Source: Runella sp. (GTDB taxonomy: Bacteria > Bacteroidota > Bacteroidia > Cytophagales > Spirosomataceae). Taken from it: DNA of 46,853 nt. Within the stretch, counting starts at the first letter, position 1, and every line of letters begins with the position of its first letter. The position numbers were made by a program, and so were the translations under genes. The notes under the pieces were generated by a model that saw nothing but the letters and a program-made list of their open reading frames with translations, made no database searches and was not told the origin of the DNA. Where the stretch lies: NCBI RefSeq assembly GCF_027484545.1, contig NZ_JAIXST010000287.1, positions 1-46,853 of the forward strand. The letters are read 5' to 3'. Below, piece after piece: positions 7,372 to 16,990 of the stretch.

Positions 7372-10300
7372 ATGAAAAAAAAACTACTCCTGTGGGGAAT
7401 AGTCATTTGGATTCCATTTTTCGCACAGTCGCAAAATACACCGACAATAAATGCTACGGTTTCGGGCAAAATAGTTGACCTGAAAACAAGAGAACCTTTG
7501 ATTGGAGCCGCCGTGCTCATCAAAGGCACCACCAACGGTTCAACGACCAATCCTGAAGGGGCTTTTTTGTTGAAAACAGGGCAAAAACTCCCTTTTACCT
7601 TAGTGGTCAGTTTCATTGGATACGAATCCAAAGAGATAATTGTGGAGAAAGATAATGTAGAAATTGCTCTTTCGCCCGACTCAAAACAATTGTCAGAAGT
7701 CGTGGTCGTGGGGTATGGCTCTTTGGAGCGCAAAAACCTCATCGGCTCCATTGCCAAAATTGACCCAAGCGAATCTAAAACCATTCAAGCGGGTAGCTTT
7801 GATGCCCAATTACAGGGAAAAGTATCGGGCGTACAAATTTCCTCCAGCACGGGTGTTCCCGGCGAAGTGGTTAATATTCGGGTTCGCGGTGCTACTTCCA
7901 TCAATGCCGACAATGACCCGTTGTACGTAGTGGATGGCGTTTTTATCAATAACAACAGCCTTCAAACCATCGGAACGGGTGGAAAAGCCACCTCCCCTAT
8001 TGCAGACTTGAACCCCAACGACATTGAAAGTATCGAAGTCCTGAAAGATGCCGAAGCTACGGCGTTGTATGGTTCACGAGGCGCCAACGGTGTTATTTTG
8101 ATTTCTACCAAACGGGGCAGTTTTGAACAAAAACCGAAGGTAAATTTCAACGCTTCTTACGGACAGGCCAAAGCCACCAAACTGTGGGAGTTGACCACCG
8201 GCCCTGAACACGCGCAGTTGGTCAATGAATGGTGGATCAACACGGGAAAAGATACCCCTTCGCTCAATCGGACAGCGGCCAATCGCCCCTTCCGCCCCGT
8301 TTCTGAAGGAGGAAGAGGATTGCCCGAAGAACAGCAAACCTACGACCGTTTGAGTGAGTTGTTCCGCACGGCAAAATTGTCTAACTACGACCTGTCATTG
8401 GCAGGCGGAACCAAAACGACCAAATACTACATCGGTGGCGGGTATAATAACCAGGAGGCCATCATCAAACCCATTAAATTTCAACGGGCCAGTTTCAAGG
8501 TTAACCTAGACCAGAAAGTAAACGATAAAATTCAGGTGGGTGTAAGTAATAGTTTCACTCGTACCTACCGCAACCAAGCCCGCGCCGGCGATGGCCCCGC
8601 AGGAGGATTGTTGCAGGCGGCGTTGCATACACCTACGTACCTTTCACCCGTCAATGAGCAGGGTGTATTGGTGGGTCGAGCAGGTTTTGACAACTTGACT
8701 TTGCTACTTGATAATTACAACGTCAATTCAACCAGTCTTCGCTACATCGGAAATTTATACACCGATATCGAGCTGTTGCCTAATCTGAAATTCAGAAGCA
8801 GTTGGGGAATTGATTACAACAATTATAACGAATCCGAATATTGGAACAACCTGTTGATTTCGGGAAGCCCCAATGGATTGGCTACGTCGTCCATTACGCA
8901 GTTTACGACTTGGCTCAACGAACAAACACTGACGTATCGTAAGAAAATCGGAACCCAACATTCCTTTGGTGTTTTGATTGGAAATACGCTGCAAAGCGAC
9001 CAACAAACCCGTACGTACGCAGAAGGACGCGGTTTTGCCAATAACCAATTTACTCAAATCTCCTCGGCAGCTACTACCGCCGGTACCCAAAGTTGGACAA
9101 AGAGCAATTTGGCTTCGTTCTTCGGAAAAGTGGATTACAACTATGCCGGTAAGTATTTGATTGATTTCAGCGTTCGCGCCGACGGTTCATCTCGGTTTGG
9201 AAACAATCGCCAATGGGGCTATTTCCCATCGGTAGGTGCCGGCTGGAGAATCAAACAGGAAAGCTTTTTGCGCGATGTCCAATGGCTGAGCGACCTCAAG
9301 ATTCGGAGTAGCGTAGGAATTACGGGAAATCAAAACGGCATCGGAAACTTTGCTTCACAAGGATTGTGGACAGGTGGGGCATCGTATCAGGGAAGTGCCG
9401 GGATTGCACCACAGCAGCTCGGAAACTCCGATTTGCAATGGGAGCGCACGCGTCAATTCAATGTCGGTTTGGATGCTTCGTTGGCAAATTCGCGCGTTTC
9501 GGTTGAACTGAATTACTACAACAAATATACTTCCAACGGTTTGTTGCAATTGGCCCTGCCTGCGGCCACCGGTTTCAGCGGCTACTGGTCAAATTCGGCT
9601 GAAATCAGCAACAAAGGGGTTGAGTTTGTGTTGAATACAGTCAATATTCGCAAAGGCGGTTTCAACTGGACAACGAGTTTTAACATAGCTCAAAACGTTA
9701 ATAAAATTGAAAAACTTCCCAATCCGCTGCGTTATGGAAGTCGTGATTTGATTTTGTTGCAACAAGGCACACCGCTCTATTCGTTTTGGGTGTACAAAGA
9801 ACTGGGCGTAAATCCCGAGACGGGAAATGTGGTTTACGAAGATGTCAACAAAGATGGTCAAATCACCGTTGCTGATCGTCAAATCTTCGGAAGTATCTGG
9901 CCAAAATTCTTTGGCGGTTTGACCAACAACTTTACCTACAAAGGCTTTGATGCCAATCTGTTTTTCTCCTTCCAATACGGAAACAAAATCTACAATCATA
10001 ACCGCTTCTTCGGCGAAGGCGGCGGTGCCCGCGATGCCGCTCGGGTCATTCTTGCCAGCAATAATGACCGTTGGCAAAAGCCCGGCGACATAACCGATAC
10101 GCCTCGCCCTGACGGGGTTAACGTAAATAACTACCGCGACGGAGGAAGTCGTTGGCTCGAAGACGGTTCCTTCTTACGCCTTCGCTCGCTCAATATAGGC
10201 TATACCCTTCCCAAAACAATTACGAAAAGAATTGGAGCAGAATCACTGCGGGTCTATGTATCAGGTACTAACTTATTCCTAATTACCAAGTACACGGGCC

Positions 10301-10407
10301 TTGATCCTGAATCAAGTGCGAGCAGCGATCAAAACCAGCAGGGAATTGATTTGGGTACGCCCCCCCAGCCTCGCGGTGTGCAGGTTGGAATTAATATCTC
10401 TTTGTAA
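7372..10407 (+). CDS. SusC/RagA-family TonB-dependent outer-membrane transporter
   Basis: The 1011-residue protein has a signal peptide (about 1-20). It continues with a carboxypeptidase-like regulatory domain (about 25-105, with GKIVDLKTREPLIGAAVLIKGT), the SusC-specific linker SEVVVVGYGS, a plug domain (about 120-230, with IRVRGATSIN, DPLYVVDGV and EVLKDAEATALYGSRGANGVILIST), and a 22-strand barrel to the C-terminus. SusC proteins import large substrates across the outer membrane using TonB energy, with SusD as a lid. SusD follows by 28 bp, then DoxX-like and Sox-like genes, which suggests the ligand is a sulfur-containing molecule; that last step is inference. Confidence 0.95.
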   Translation: MKKKLLLWGIVIWIPFFAQSQNTPTINATVSGKIVDLKTREPLIGAAVLIKGTTNGSTTNPEGAFLLKTGQKLPFTLVVSFIGYESKEIIVEKDNVEIALSPDSKQLSEVVVVGYGSLERKNLIGSIAKIDPSESKTIQAGSFDAQLQGKVSGVQISSSTGVPGEVVNIRVRGATSINADNDPLYVVDGVFINNNSLQTIGTGGKATSPIADLNPNDIESIEVLKDAEATALYGSRGANGVILISTKRGSFEQKPKVNFNASYGQAKATKLWELTTGPEHAQLVNEWWINTGKDTPSLNRTAANRPFRPVSEGGRGLPEEQQTYDRLSELFRTAKLSNYDLSLAGGTKTTKYYIGGGYNNQEAIIKPIKFQRASFKVNLDQKVNDKIQVGVSNSFTRTYRNQARAGDGPAGGLLQAALHTPTYLSPVNEQGVLVGRAGFDNLTLLLDNYNVNSTSLRYIGNLYTDIELLPNLKFRSSWGIDYNNYNESEYWNNLLISGSPNGLATSSITQFTTWLNEQTLTYRKKIGTQHSFGVLIGNTLQSDQQTRTYAEGRGFANNQFTQISSAATTAGTQSWTKSNLASFFGKVDYNYAGKYLIDFSVRADGSSRFGNNRQWGYFPSVGAGWRIKQESFLRDVQWLSDLKIRSSVGITGNQNGIGNFASQGLWTGGASYQGSAGIAPQQLGNSDLQWERTRQFNVGLDASLANSRVSVELNYYNKYTSNGLLQLALPAATGFSGYWSNSAEISNKGVEFVLNTVNIRKGGFNWTTSFNIAQNVNKIEKLPNPLRYGSRDLILLQQGTPLYSFWVYKELGVNPETGNVVYEDVNKDGQITVADRQIFGSIWPKFFGGLTNNFTYKGFDANLFFSFQYGNKIYNHNRFFGEGGGARDAARVILASNNDRWQKPGDITDTPRPDGVNVNNYRDGGSRWLEDGSFLRLRSLNIGYTLPKTITKRIGAESLRVYVSGTNLFLITKYTGLDPESSASSDQNQQGIDLGTPPQPRGVQVGINISL

Positions 10408-10435
10408 TTCAGTTGTTTACAAAAATCAAAAAGTA

Positions 10436-11779
10436 ATGAAACTTACAAATTATATACTGTCGGTATCTTTAGTAACGGTGCTGTCGAGTTGTGATAAATT
10501 TTTGGATGTAAAACCCAAAGAATCCATTTCAGACGCAGGTACGATTGTGGATAAGACCTCTGCCGAAACGGCCATCAGAGGAGTTTACAGCGGTTTAGCA
10601 AGCGGCGATTATTACGGAACCAGTTTCCAATCCATTGGATATTTGTCGGGTGATAATATTCAGTGGACGGGTTCACAATCGCAGGTGCAGGAGTTCATCA
10701 ATAAAAAAGTAAACGCCGACAATTCCACCATCAGTGCTGCTTGGATTGCGATTTACCGCACCATCAATCGCGCCAACAATGTGATTGCCAAAGTTGCCAC
10801 CGTGACCGACCCGCAATTGACGCAGGCACTCAAGGACCAGTACATTGGTGAGGCTTATTTTGTGAGAGCGTTGTCTTATTTTGATTTGGCCCGTACGTGG
10901 GGAGGCGTTCCGCTGATTACCAAACCCACTGTGAATCCGACTGATAATGTGGGAATTAAACGCAGCAGCCAGGCCGAAACTTACGCGCAGGTATTGAAAG
11001 ATTTGGAAGCCGCCGAGCCCCTTCTTACCAATACAGTCGATCGTTTTCGCGCCACCCGCAAAACCGTTTGGGCCTTGCGTTCGCGCTATCATTTGTACCA
11101 AAAAGAATGGGCAAAAGCCGAAGAATACGCCGATAAAGTTATTACGGATGCTACTAACTATAAATTGCTGAAACCTTTCAGCGCGTTTTTTGCCAACGAT
11201 GCCCGAGGTACAGCGGAGTCTATTTTTGAGATTTTTTACAACGGAACCACCGAAGTAAACAGTCACCGGGGACAATGGCAACCGCAAACCAACGGCGGAA
11301 CGCGCCAATGGGCACCCAATGATGCGTTGGTTGCCTTGCTGAACAATACCTCCATCGGTGGTACTCGCAGTGCATTGGTAGCCAAAGACAACCAAAATCG
11401 CTGGTACGGCAACCTCTATTATCGCAATCCTGCCTCCGACCCCTCCTACATACTTCGCACGGCAGAACTGTACCTGATTCGCGCCGAAGCGCGGGCTCAA
11501 CAGGATAAACTCACTACCGGTTTGGCTGATTTAAACCTCATCCGTGATCGCGCCGGTATTACGGCGAGTACGGCAGCAACGAAAGATGCACTCCTGTTAG
11601 CCATTGAAAATGAGCGCCGAGTAGAGTTTGCGCTGGAGCCGCACCGCTGGTATGACATTGTTCGCACGGGAAGGGCTGCTGCCGTTTTCAGCGTAACCGA
11701 CCCCAATCGCTTGCTGTTGCCCATTCCCGTTCAGCAACTTTTATCGGATAAGTCTTTAGAGCAAAATCCCGGTTATTAG
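10436..11779 (+). CDS. SusD/RagB-family outer-membrane lipoprotein
   Basis: I chose the ATG at 10436 because it starts a lipoprotein signal with the lipobox LSSC (Cys19) and is 28 bp after SusC; an upstream start would lie inside SusC. The 447-residue product has the SusD layout: an N-terminal TPR-like region (FLDVKPKESI, AIRGVY, IYRTINRANNVI, GEAYFVRALSYFDLARTWGGVPLI) and the C-terminal region with LRTAELYLIRAEARAQ, LNLIRDRAGI and ENERRVEFALEPHRWYDIVRTG. It caps the SusC pore and binds substrate at the cell surface. The substrate is not readable from sequence. Confidence 0.95.
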   Translation: MKLTNYILSVSLVTVLSSCDKFLDVKPKESISDAGTIVDKTSAETAIRGVYSGLASGDYYGTSFQSIGYLSGDNIQWTGSQSQVQEFINKKVNADNSTISAAWIAIYRTINRANNVIAKVATVTDPQLTQALKDQYIGEAYFVRALSYFDLARTWGGVPLITKPTVNPTDNVGIKRSSQAETYAQVLKDLEAAEPLLTNTVDRFRATRKTVWALRSRYHLYQKEWAKAEEYADKVITDATNYKLLKPFSAFFANDARGTAESIFEIFYNGTTEVNSHRGQWQPQTNGGTRQWAPNDALVALLNNTSIGGTRSALVAKDNQNRWYGNLYYRNPASDPSYILRTAELYLIRAEARAQQDKLTTGLADLNLIRDRAGITASTAATKDALLLAIENERRVEFALEPHRWYDIVRTGRAAAVFSVTDPNRLLLPIPVQQLLSDKSLEQNPGY

Positions 11780-11786
11780 GCGCTTC

Positions 11787-11819
11787 AGACTTGGAATGTT
11801 TCAAAAACATTCCAAGTCT
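11787..11819 (+). terminator. Perfect 15-bp hairpin between the SusD gene and the first DoxX gene
   Basis: AGACTTGGAATGTTT (11787-11801) and its exact reverse complement (11805-11819) enclose a 3-nt loop just after the SusD stop. No U-tract follows at once, so it may be an mRNA-stabilising or partly terminating intercistronic stem that lowers expression of the downstream genes relative to susCD. Confidence 0.5.
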
Positions 11820-11865
11820 AACCTTCCTCTAGTTTTTTGACGAATAAAACTCAAAACTTACGAAA

Positions 11866-13209
11866 ATGGCAAATCATCTAAACCTCGAAATTAATTCGGA
11901 CTGGACAAAAACCGAGAAATTACTATTTCGCTTCTTCTCGCTTTATTTCCTCATTCAGGTTCTGCCGCTTGACGGGCGATTTTTCAAAAACCTCTTTTCT
12001 ATCAATTGGTTGAGTATCTGCTACCGTGACCTATTTTATTTGTCACGGTACTCACCCTCTTTTGTGGGTAATGACAGTTTTATTAACTGGCTTATTGTGG
12101 CGATTATCGCCGGTATTGGAAGCGTGATTTGGACGTTGCGCGACAAAGAAGATACTGATTACGACAAGTTGTATTATTGGCTTCGGGTTGCGGTTCGGTA
12201 TCGTTTGGCGATTGGAGTCATTGCTTACGGATTTATCAAGTTGTTTCCCTTGCAGGCTCCGTTGCCTTCCATCAGTAATCTCAATACCAACTACGGGGAT
12301 TTTACGGCTTGGAAACTTTTCTCGTTGGGTTTGGAAGTTGTACCTAATTACCAATCTTTCTTGGGAGCGGTCGAAATTGTGGGAGGATTATTACTGCTCA
12401 ATCGCAAAACCGCCACGATTGGGACGTTGATCATCATTCCATTTACGGGCAACGTGTTCATTTCCAACATCGCTTACGAAGGAGGCGAATACGTGTATAG
12501 TTTTTACCTGATTACTCTTGCGCTGTTCATTTTTGCGTACGATGGTCTGCGGTTGTTTACGTTATTTTCCTTGGAACAGCCTGCCGTACCTAACCGCTTT
12601 CATCCTCTGTTTTCGGAAAAATGGCAGAAGGCTCGTTTGGCGCTCAAAACCGCTTTTGTTTTCTTTTTTGTGGTGCTATATGGGTATAAAACCTACGCCG
12701 GCTACAAAGAAGGCCCCTATCAGTTTCCTACCAAAGCGGGTTTACCCAAAACGGAAGGTGTTTACAATGTCAGTGAGTTTAAGGTCAATAATACCGTCGT
12801 TCCTTATTCCAAAACAGATTCTACCCGTTGGCAGGATGTAGTTTTTGAAAAATGGAACACAATCAGTATTCGCTCCAATCGTCCCGTTAAACTGGATTTA
12901 ACCAATACGGAAGAAATTCACGGAAACGACGCTGACCGTGATTATGAGTTTGCCGGTTCGCAGGGACGGCATTACTACAGCTACGAAGTAGATGCGGCAA
13001 AAAAGACGCTGTCGCTCAAAAATCGCAATGGTAACTACGCCGGCGAGACACTTAACTTAGACTTTACTCAACTTAATGATTCAACGATTGTGCTGAACGG
13101 AATCAACGAGCGCAAAGATTCCGTGTACGCTGTTTTGAACAAAATCAACAAGAAATACCTGACGTTTGAGGCTCAAAAAACGGGGCGTCGGCGTGGTCTA
13201 AAACTCTAA
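11866..13209 (+). CDS. DoxX-like integral membrane protein with a soluble C-terminal domain (first of two paralogues)
   Basis: This 447-residue protein has about six membrane segments (roughly 25-42, 65-85, 106-124, 166-200, 205-225, 258-276), then a soluble domain (about 285-447). The core motif YYWLRVAVRYR-x-IG-x-I-x-GFIKLFP resembles the DoxX/DoxD superfamily, whose DoxD member is part of archaeal thiosulfate:quinone oxidoreductase. The next gene is a paralogue sharing both halves (compare EGVYNVSEFKVNN with GNYNVTEFRLNN). It lies 86 bp after SusD and 27 bp before its paralogue, followed by sox-like genes. A role in passing electrons from a sulfur compound to quinone is plausible but unproven. 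Confidence 0.65.
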   Translation: MANHLNLEINSDWTKTEKLLFRFFSLYFLIQVLPLDGRFFKNLFSINWLSICYRDLFYLSRYSPSFVGNDSFINWLIVAIIAGIGSVIWTLRDKEDTDYDKLYYWLRVAVRYRLAIGVIAYGFIKLFPLQAPLPSISNLNTNYGDFTAWKLFSLGLEVVPNYQSFLGAVEIVGGLLLLNRKTATIGTLIIIPFTGNVFISNIAYEGGEYVYSFYLITLALFIFAYDGLRLFTLFSLEQPAVPNRFHPLFSEKWQKARLALKTAFVFFFVVLYGYKTYAGYKEGPYQFPTKAGLPKTEGVYNVSEFKVNNTVVPYSKTDSTRWQDVVFEKWNTISIRSNRPVKLDLTNTEEIHGNDADRDYEFAGSQGRHYYSYEVDAAKKTLSLKNRNGNYAGETLNLDFTQLNDSTIVLNGINERKDSVYAVLNKINKKYLTFEAQKTGRRRGLKL

Positions 13210-13236
13210 CTTCTACCTTCAAAAACGTTTCAGACA

Positions 13237-14928
13237 ATGGCTAAGGCATTAAGAATCACCTCCGAACAAATTGATTTAGGGCTGGGAGTAACGTCTCGTG
13301 TATCACAACCTAAATCTGTTGAACCTTTTCCCCAACACAACGAGCCAACACTCTCTCAGTCAACTTGGAAACCGTGGCAGAAAATCCTGTTCAGGATTGT
13401 GTTTGTCTTCTTTATGAGCATGTCGCCTCCCAATAATTTAGATTGGTACAAAGAGCTGTTCAACTTTGATTGGCTGCACCTGCATTACCGTGATTTATAC
13501 GATGTTGCACGGTTTGGTTCCGGATTGAATTTTTTCGGGAATACCATTTTCGGCAGCAATTTGAATGGCTATGCCGTTTGGATTATCACGCTGGTTTTTG
13601 CCATTGTAGGGGGACTGGCTTGGACTGCAATTGCCAATTTTCTTAAAAAAGATTGCTCCGAATACAACCTGTTGTATTACTGGCTAAAGGTCGTTGTTCG
13701 CTATCGTGCAGGGATTGGTATCATCGGCTTTGGATTTACCAAACTCACTCCAACGCAACTCCCCTACCCTTCCTGGGGCGTTTTGAATTCCAATTTTGGT
13801 GATTTGACTTTGCAAAAAATCTATTGGCTTTCCATCGGGATTGTGCCTTGGTATGAGGTATTTACGGGTGTGGTGGAAGTATTCGCCGGGGCTTTGCTGT
13901 TCTTTCGGGCTACTACATTTTGGGGTGCTATATTGCTGTTTGGTGCCTTGGCTGACATCGTGTATGTCAACTTTTCCTACGACGGCGGCGTACACGTGTA
14001 CAGCTCGTATTTTGTGCTGTTTTCGGCATTTTTGTTAGTAGATTATATTCCAAAACTGTACAATTTGTTGATTTTGGAGAAGCCGACGTTGCCTTTTACT
14101 TCCTACCCTGTATTTATCGAAGCTTGGCAACGGATTGCCCGTATTTCCCTTAAAACGGGTACAATTGTCCTTTTTTTACCCGTTTTTCTGTATTTGGCCG
14201 TTGTCAATTTTCTGTATGATCCGTACAAACAACCCGCGTTGAAGGGTATTTCTGAACTGCGCGGAAACTATAACGTGACGGAGTTTAGGCTAAACAATCA
14301 GGTCATTCCCTTTTCTCCTTTGGATTCTCTCCGTTGGCAACAGGCAACTTTTGAAAAATGGACTACGCTTACGTTTAAAGTCAACAAACCCGTCGAATTG
14401 GACTTGTCAAACGGCGGCGGGGCTTCCATGCGCGACATCAACCGGACGTTTGAATTAACGGGGGTCGCCGGCGGACAACGGGTATTTTATTACGAAGCCG
14501 ATACGGTCAACAAAGTCCTGTATTTGCAGGATAAAAATCGGGGAAATCGTCAGGAGGGACGTGAGTTTTTGGGAAACCGGAATGACTTTGGCGGTGATGG
14601 ACGCACCAATGCAGCTGCTAAAAAGAAGGGTGATAAACCCAAGGTTGATAACTGGATTCCTAAAGAAGCATTGGCTAATATTGGTCTGGAAGATTCAAAA
14701 ATTGAGCCAATTGCCCGTTCAACCCGTCGTACAAAGGGAATTGAGGCCGAAACGCGTCCCACCAAACGCAGTCGGATGATTCTGAAATATGACGTTGTAA
14801 ATGGAGGTGCGCGCGTGATTTTATCCGGAATCAACGAAAACAAAGATTCCATTCGAGTGGTCTTAGACCGCTATGACAAAAAATACGCGTTGTCGAGAAG
14901 TACGCTTGAAGCGGGGAAATACAATTAG
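13237..14928 (+). CDS. DoxX-like integral membrane protein with an enlarged soluble C-terminal domain (second paralogue)
   Basis: The 563-residue product repeats the plan of the preceding gene: a cytoplasmic N-terminus, membrane segments (first near 47-62, core near 150-170 with YYWLKVVVRYRAGIGIIGFGFTKL), and a C-terminal soluble domain from about 335. That domain carries an extra insertion of roughly 80-100 charged residues (about 435-525) that the shorter paralogue lacks. Tandem duplication with divergence is likely, and the two may form a heteromer. The spacing of 27 bp argues for one transcript. The next gene, a cytochrome c, is 99 bp downstream. Confidence 0.65.
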   Translation: MAKALRITSEQIDLGLGVTSRVSQPKSVEPFPQHNEPTLSQSTWKPWQKILFRIVFVFFMSMSPPNNLDWYKELFNFDWLHLHYRDLYDVARFGSGLNFFGNTIFGSNLNGYAVWIITLVFAIVGGLAWTAIANFLKKDCSEYNLLYYWLKVVVRYRAGIGIIGFGFTKLTPTQLPYPSWGVLNSNFGDLTLQKIYWLSIGIVPWYEVFTGVVEVFAGALLFFRATTFWGAILLFGALADIVYVNFSYDGGVHVYSSYFVLFSAFLLVDYIPKLYNLLILEKPTLPFTSYPVFIEAWQRIARISLKTGTIVLFLPVFLYLAVVNFLYDPYKQPALKGISELRGNYNVTEFRLNNQVIPFSPLDSLRWQQATFEKWTTLTFKVNKPVELDLSNGGGASMRDINRTFELTGVAGGQRVFYYEADTVNKVLYLQDKNRGNRQEGREFLGNRNDFGGDGRTNAAAKKKGDKPKVDNWIPKEALANIGLEDSKIEPIARSTRRTKGIEAETRPTKRSRMILKYDVVNGGARVILSGINENKDSIRVVLDRYDKKYALSRSTLEAGKYN

Positions 14929-15027
14929 TAGATTTTATTACCACACCATTTCTTTATAAACTTACTTTTTGTTCTTAAATTACCTATCCATTAACAAAAT
15001 AGAACGTTTTAGAAAAGTAAAATCAGA

Positions 15028-15693
15028 ATGCAAAAACCAATTGGAATTACATCAAAGTTGCTTTTTCAACTCCCAATCCTGATTTCAGTGTTGGGAGTTT
15101 TCTATGAAAAAAACTCGGGTACTGGTTCAGATACCCCCCCTTTATCCGCTTCTTTTTTTCAGCAATCCCTACCGCCCGTTAGTGGGTTCAACAGCTTTTC
15201 TGACACTACTCTCCTCCCCTCTTCTTTTGGTTTTGGGCGGCCGGCTACGCAAGCAGAGATTGATAAACTGGACATTGATGTTCGTCCCGATGGCAAAGGA
15301 TTACCGACCGGTTCGGGGATTTCATCTAGGGGGAAACTTATTTTCGATGCAAAATGCGTGGCTTGTCACGGAGCAGGCGGAATCGGTGGCCCCAATGGTT
15401 CTTTAGTCACAACTACTGCAGATGCCAAGGAAAAACGCCCGGAAAAAACGATTGGCAATTATTGGCCGTACGCTACGACGGTATTCGACTACATTCGTCG
15501 GGCTATGCCTTTCAATGCACCAGGTTCGTTGACCAACGAAGAAGTGTATCATTTGACAGCTTATCTGTTGAATGCCAATAAATTAATTGATGAGAAAACC
15601 GTAATTGATGCGAAGTCACTGCCCAAAGTAGTGATGCCCGCTCAAAAATTGTTTATACCTGACGACCGCAAAGGAGGACCCGAAGTAAAATGA
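15028..15693 (+). CDS. SoxD-like mono-haem cytochrome c, electron acceptor of the sulfite dehydrogenase
   Basis: This 221-residue protein has a hydrophobic N-terminal signal or anchor (about 10-26). A single class I haem site CVACH lies at 110-114, with a likely distal ligand M160 in RRAMPFNAPGSL. The segment GFGRPATQAEIDKLDIDVRPDGKGLPTGSG before the haem matches the SoxD consensus. Its stop overlaps the start of the SoxC-like gene by 4 bp (ATGA), so the two are translationally coupled, as expected for subunits of one enzyme. It would carry electrons from the molybdenum centre in the periplasm. Standard SoxD proteins are longer, so this is a short form. Confidence 0.85.
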   Translation: MQKPIGITSKLLFQLPILISVLGVFYEKNSGTGSDTPPLSASFFQQSLPPVSGFNSFSDTTLLPSSFGFGRPATQAEIDKLDIDVRPDGKGLPTGSGISSRGKLIFDAKCVACHGAGGIGGPNGSLVTTTADAKEKRPEKTIGNYWPYATTVFDYIRRAMPFNAPGSLTNEEVYHLTAYLLNANKLIDEKTVIDAKSLPKVVMPAQKLFIPDDRKGGPEVK

Positions 15694-16937
15694 AAAATAA
15701 ACTCATTCAGATAAGTCAGTTTACGGAGAAAATCTCCCGGCGTAAACTTCTCGGCGGTGCGGCTACCGCAGCCGTGGCCATTGTTCAAACGGCCAACGGA
15801 CAAACCATTCAAAAAGCAATCCCGCAGGCGGCTTTGGCCGATGATGACCCTACCAAAAAAATGGGCATTCCTCCGGGAGAAATCGGTACGCGCTCGTCAT
15901 TTGAAAAGTTAATTAAAGACCCTTCCGCCACCTCATCGCGGTCACCGTTGCAGGATATTTATGGAACGATTACGCCCTCTGATTTGCATTTTGAGCGAAA
16001 TCACGGCGGTGTTCCAGCCATTGATCCCAACAAACACGAATTGTTGATTCATGGGTTGGTTGAAAAACCGCTTATTTTTAAAGTGGCTGATTTAAAGCGC
16101 TTTCCATCGGTTTCGAGAATTGCATTTTTGGAATGTTCGGGCAATTTTCGTTCGGGCAAAGAAGCGCTGAGACCTCAGGACATCTGTGGCTTAACCAGTC
16201 AAAGTGAATGGACGGGTGTAAAACTGTCAACGATTTTCAGAGAAGCGGGTGTTAAACCCAACGCCACCTGGTTTTTGGCCGAAGGAGGCGATGCCACCGT
16301 GATGACGCGCAGCATTCCCGTCAAAAAAGGCTGGGACGATGCAATTCTGGCTTATGCCCAAAACGGAGAAGCGTTAAGACCCGAACAGGGCTATCCGGTA
16401 CGATTATTTTTACCCGGTTGGGAAGGAAATACGAGTGTGAAATGGCTGCGACGTTTGGAACTCTCTGACCAACCTTTCATGACCCGCGAAGAAACCTCCA
16501 AATATACCGAGGGAGTGAATGGAAAAGTCCGACAATTCAGTTTTGACATGGATGCGCGTTCTATCATCACTTATCCGTCCTACCCTCAGCACGTTGAAAA
16601 AGGGTGGATTGAGATTCGGGGCATTGCGTGGAGCGGTCGCGGTAAAGTAGTGAAAGTGGAAGTGAGTACCGATGCCGGAAAATCGTGGCATTCCGCCAAT
16701 TTGCAAGACCCCATTCTGGACAAAGCGCACACGGTTTTTCGACATTTGTGGCAATGGAAAGGCGAAGAAACCGAAATCCTGAGTCGAGTAACGGACGAAA
16801 CGGGCTACGTTCAGCCCACATTGAAACAATTGGTAGAAGCACGCGGAGAAACCGTAGGTTATCATTTCAATCCCATTACAGCTTGGCAAATCAAACGCGA
16901 CGGTTCGGTTTTGTTCAAGCCCGAAACTTTTCGATAA
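15690..16937 (+). CDS. soxC: SoxC-like periplasmic molybdenum sulfite dehydrogenase
   Basis: This 415-residue member of the sulfite oxidase family begins with a Tat signal (SRRKLLGGAATAAVA). It then has the molybdopterin domain with the molybdenum ligand C149 in AFLECSGNFRSG, the ERNHGG motif near residue 102, and GYPVRLFLPGWEGN-x-SVKWLRRLEL. A C-terminal Mo-co dimerisation domain follows (about 290-400, with GIAWSGRGKVVKVEVSTDAGKSW). SoxC works with SoxD to oxidise sulfane sulfur or sulfite. There is no soxXA, soxYZ or soxB here, so a full thiosulfate pathway is not encoded. It overlaps the cytochrome gene by 4 bp and is followed 53 bp later by an FAD oxidoreductase. Confidence 0.9.
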   Translation: MKNKLIQISQFTEKISRRKLLGGAATAAVAIVQTANGQTIQKAIPQAALADDDPTKKMGIPPGEIGTRSSFEKLIKDPSATSSRSPLQDIYGTITPSDLHFERNHGGVPAIDPNKHELLIHGLVEKPLIFKVADLKRFPSVSRIAFLECSGNFRSGKEALRPQDICGLTSQSEWTGVKLSTIFREAGVKPNATWFLAEGGDATVMTRSIPVKKGWDDAILAYAQNGEALRPEQGYPVRLFLPGWEGNTSVKWLRRLELSDQPFMTREETSKYTEGVNGKVRQFSFDMDARSIITYPSYPQHVEKGWIEIRGIAWSGRGKVVKVEVSTDAGKSWHSANLQDPILDKAHTVFRHLWQWKGEETEILSRVTDETGYVQPTLKQLVEARGETVGYHFNPITAWQIKRDGSVLFKPETFR

Positions 16938-16990
16938 TTTTGTTAAGGCTTTTGTAATTAATGCATTATTGTAAAAGTCTGATTGTAACT

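Noticed and set aside
10673-11500. A 275-codon frame on the minus strand inside SusD.
   Set aside because: A shadow of the SusD coding sequence; SusD motifs run through the whole region on the plus strand.
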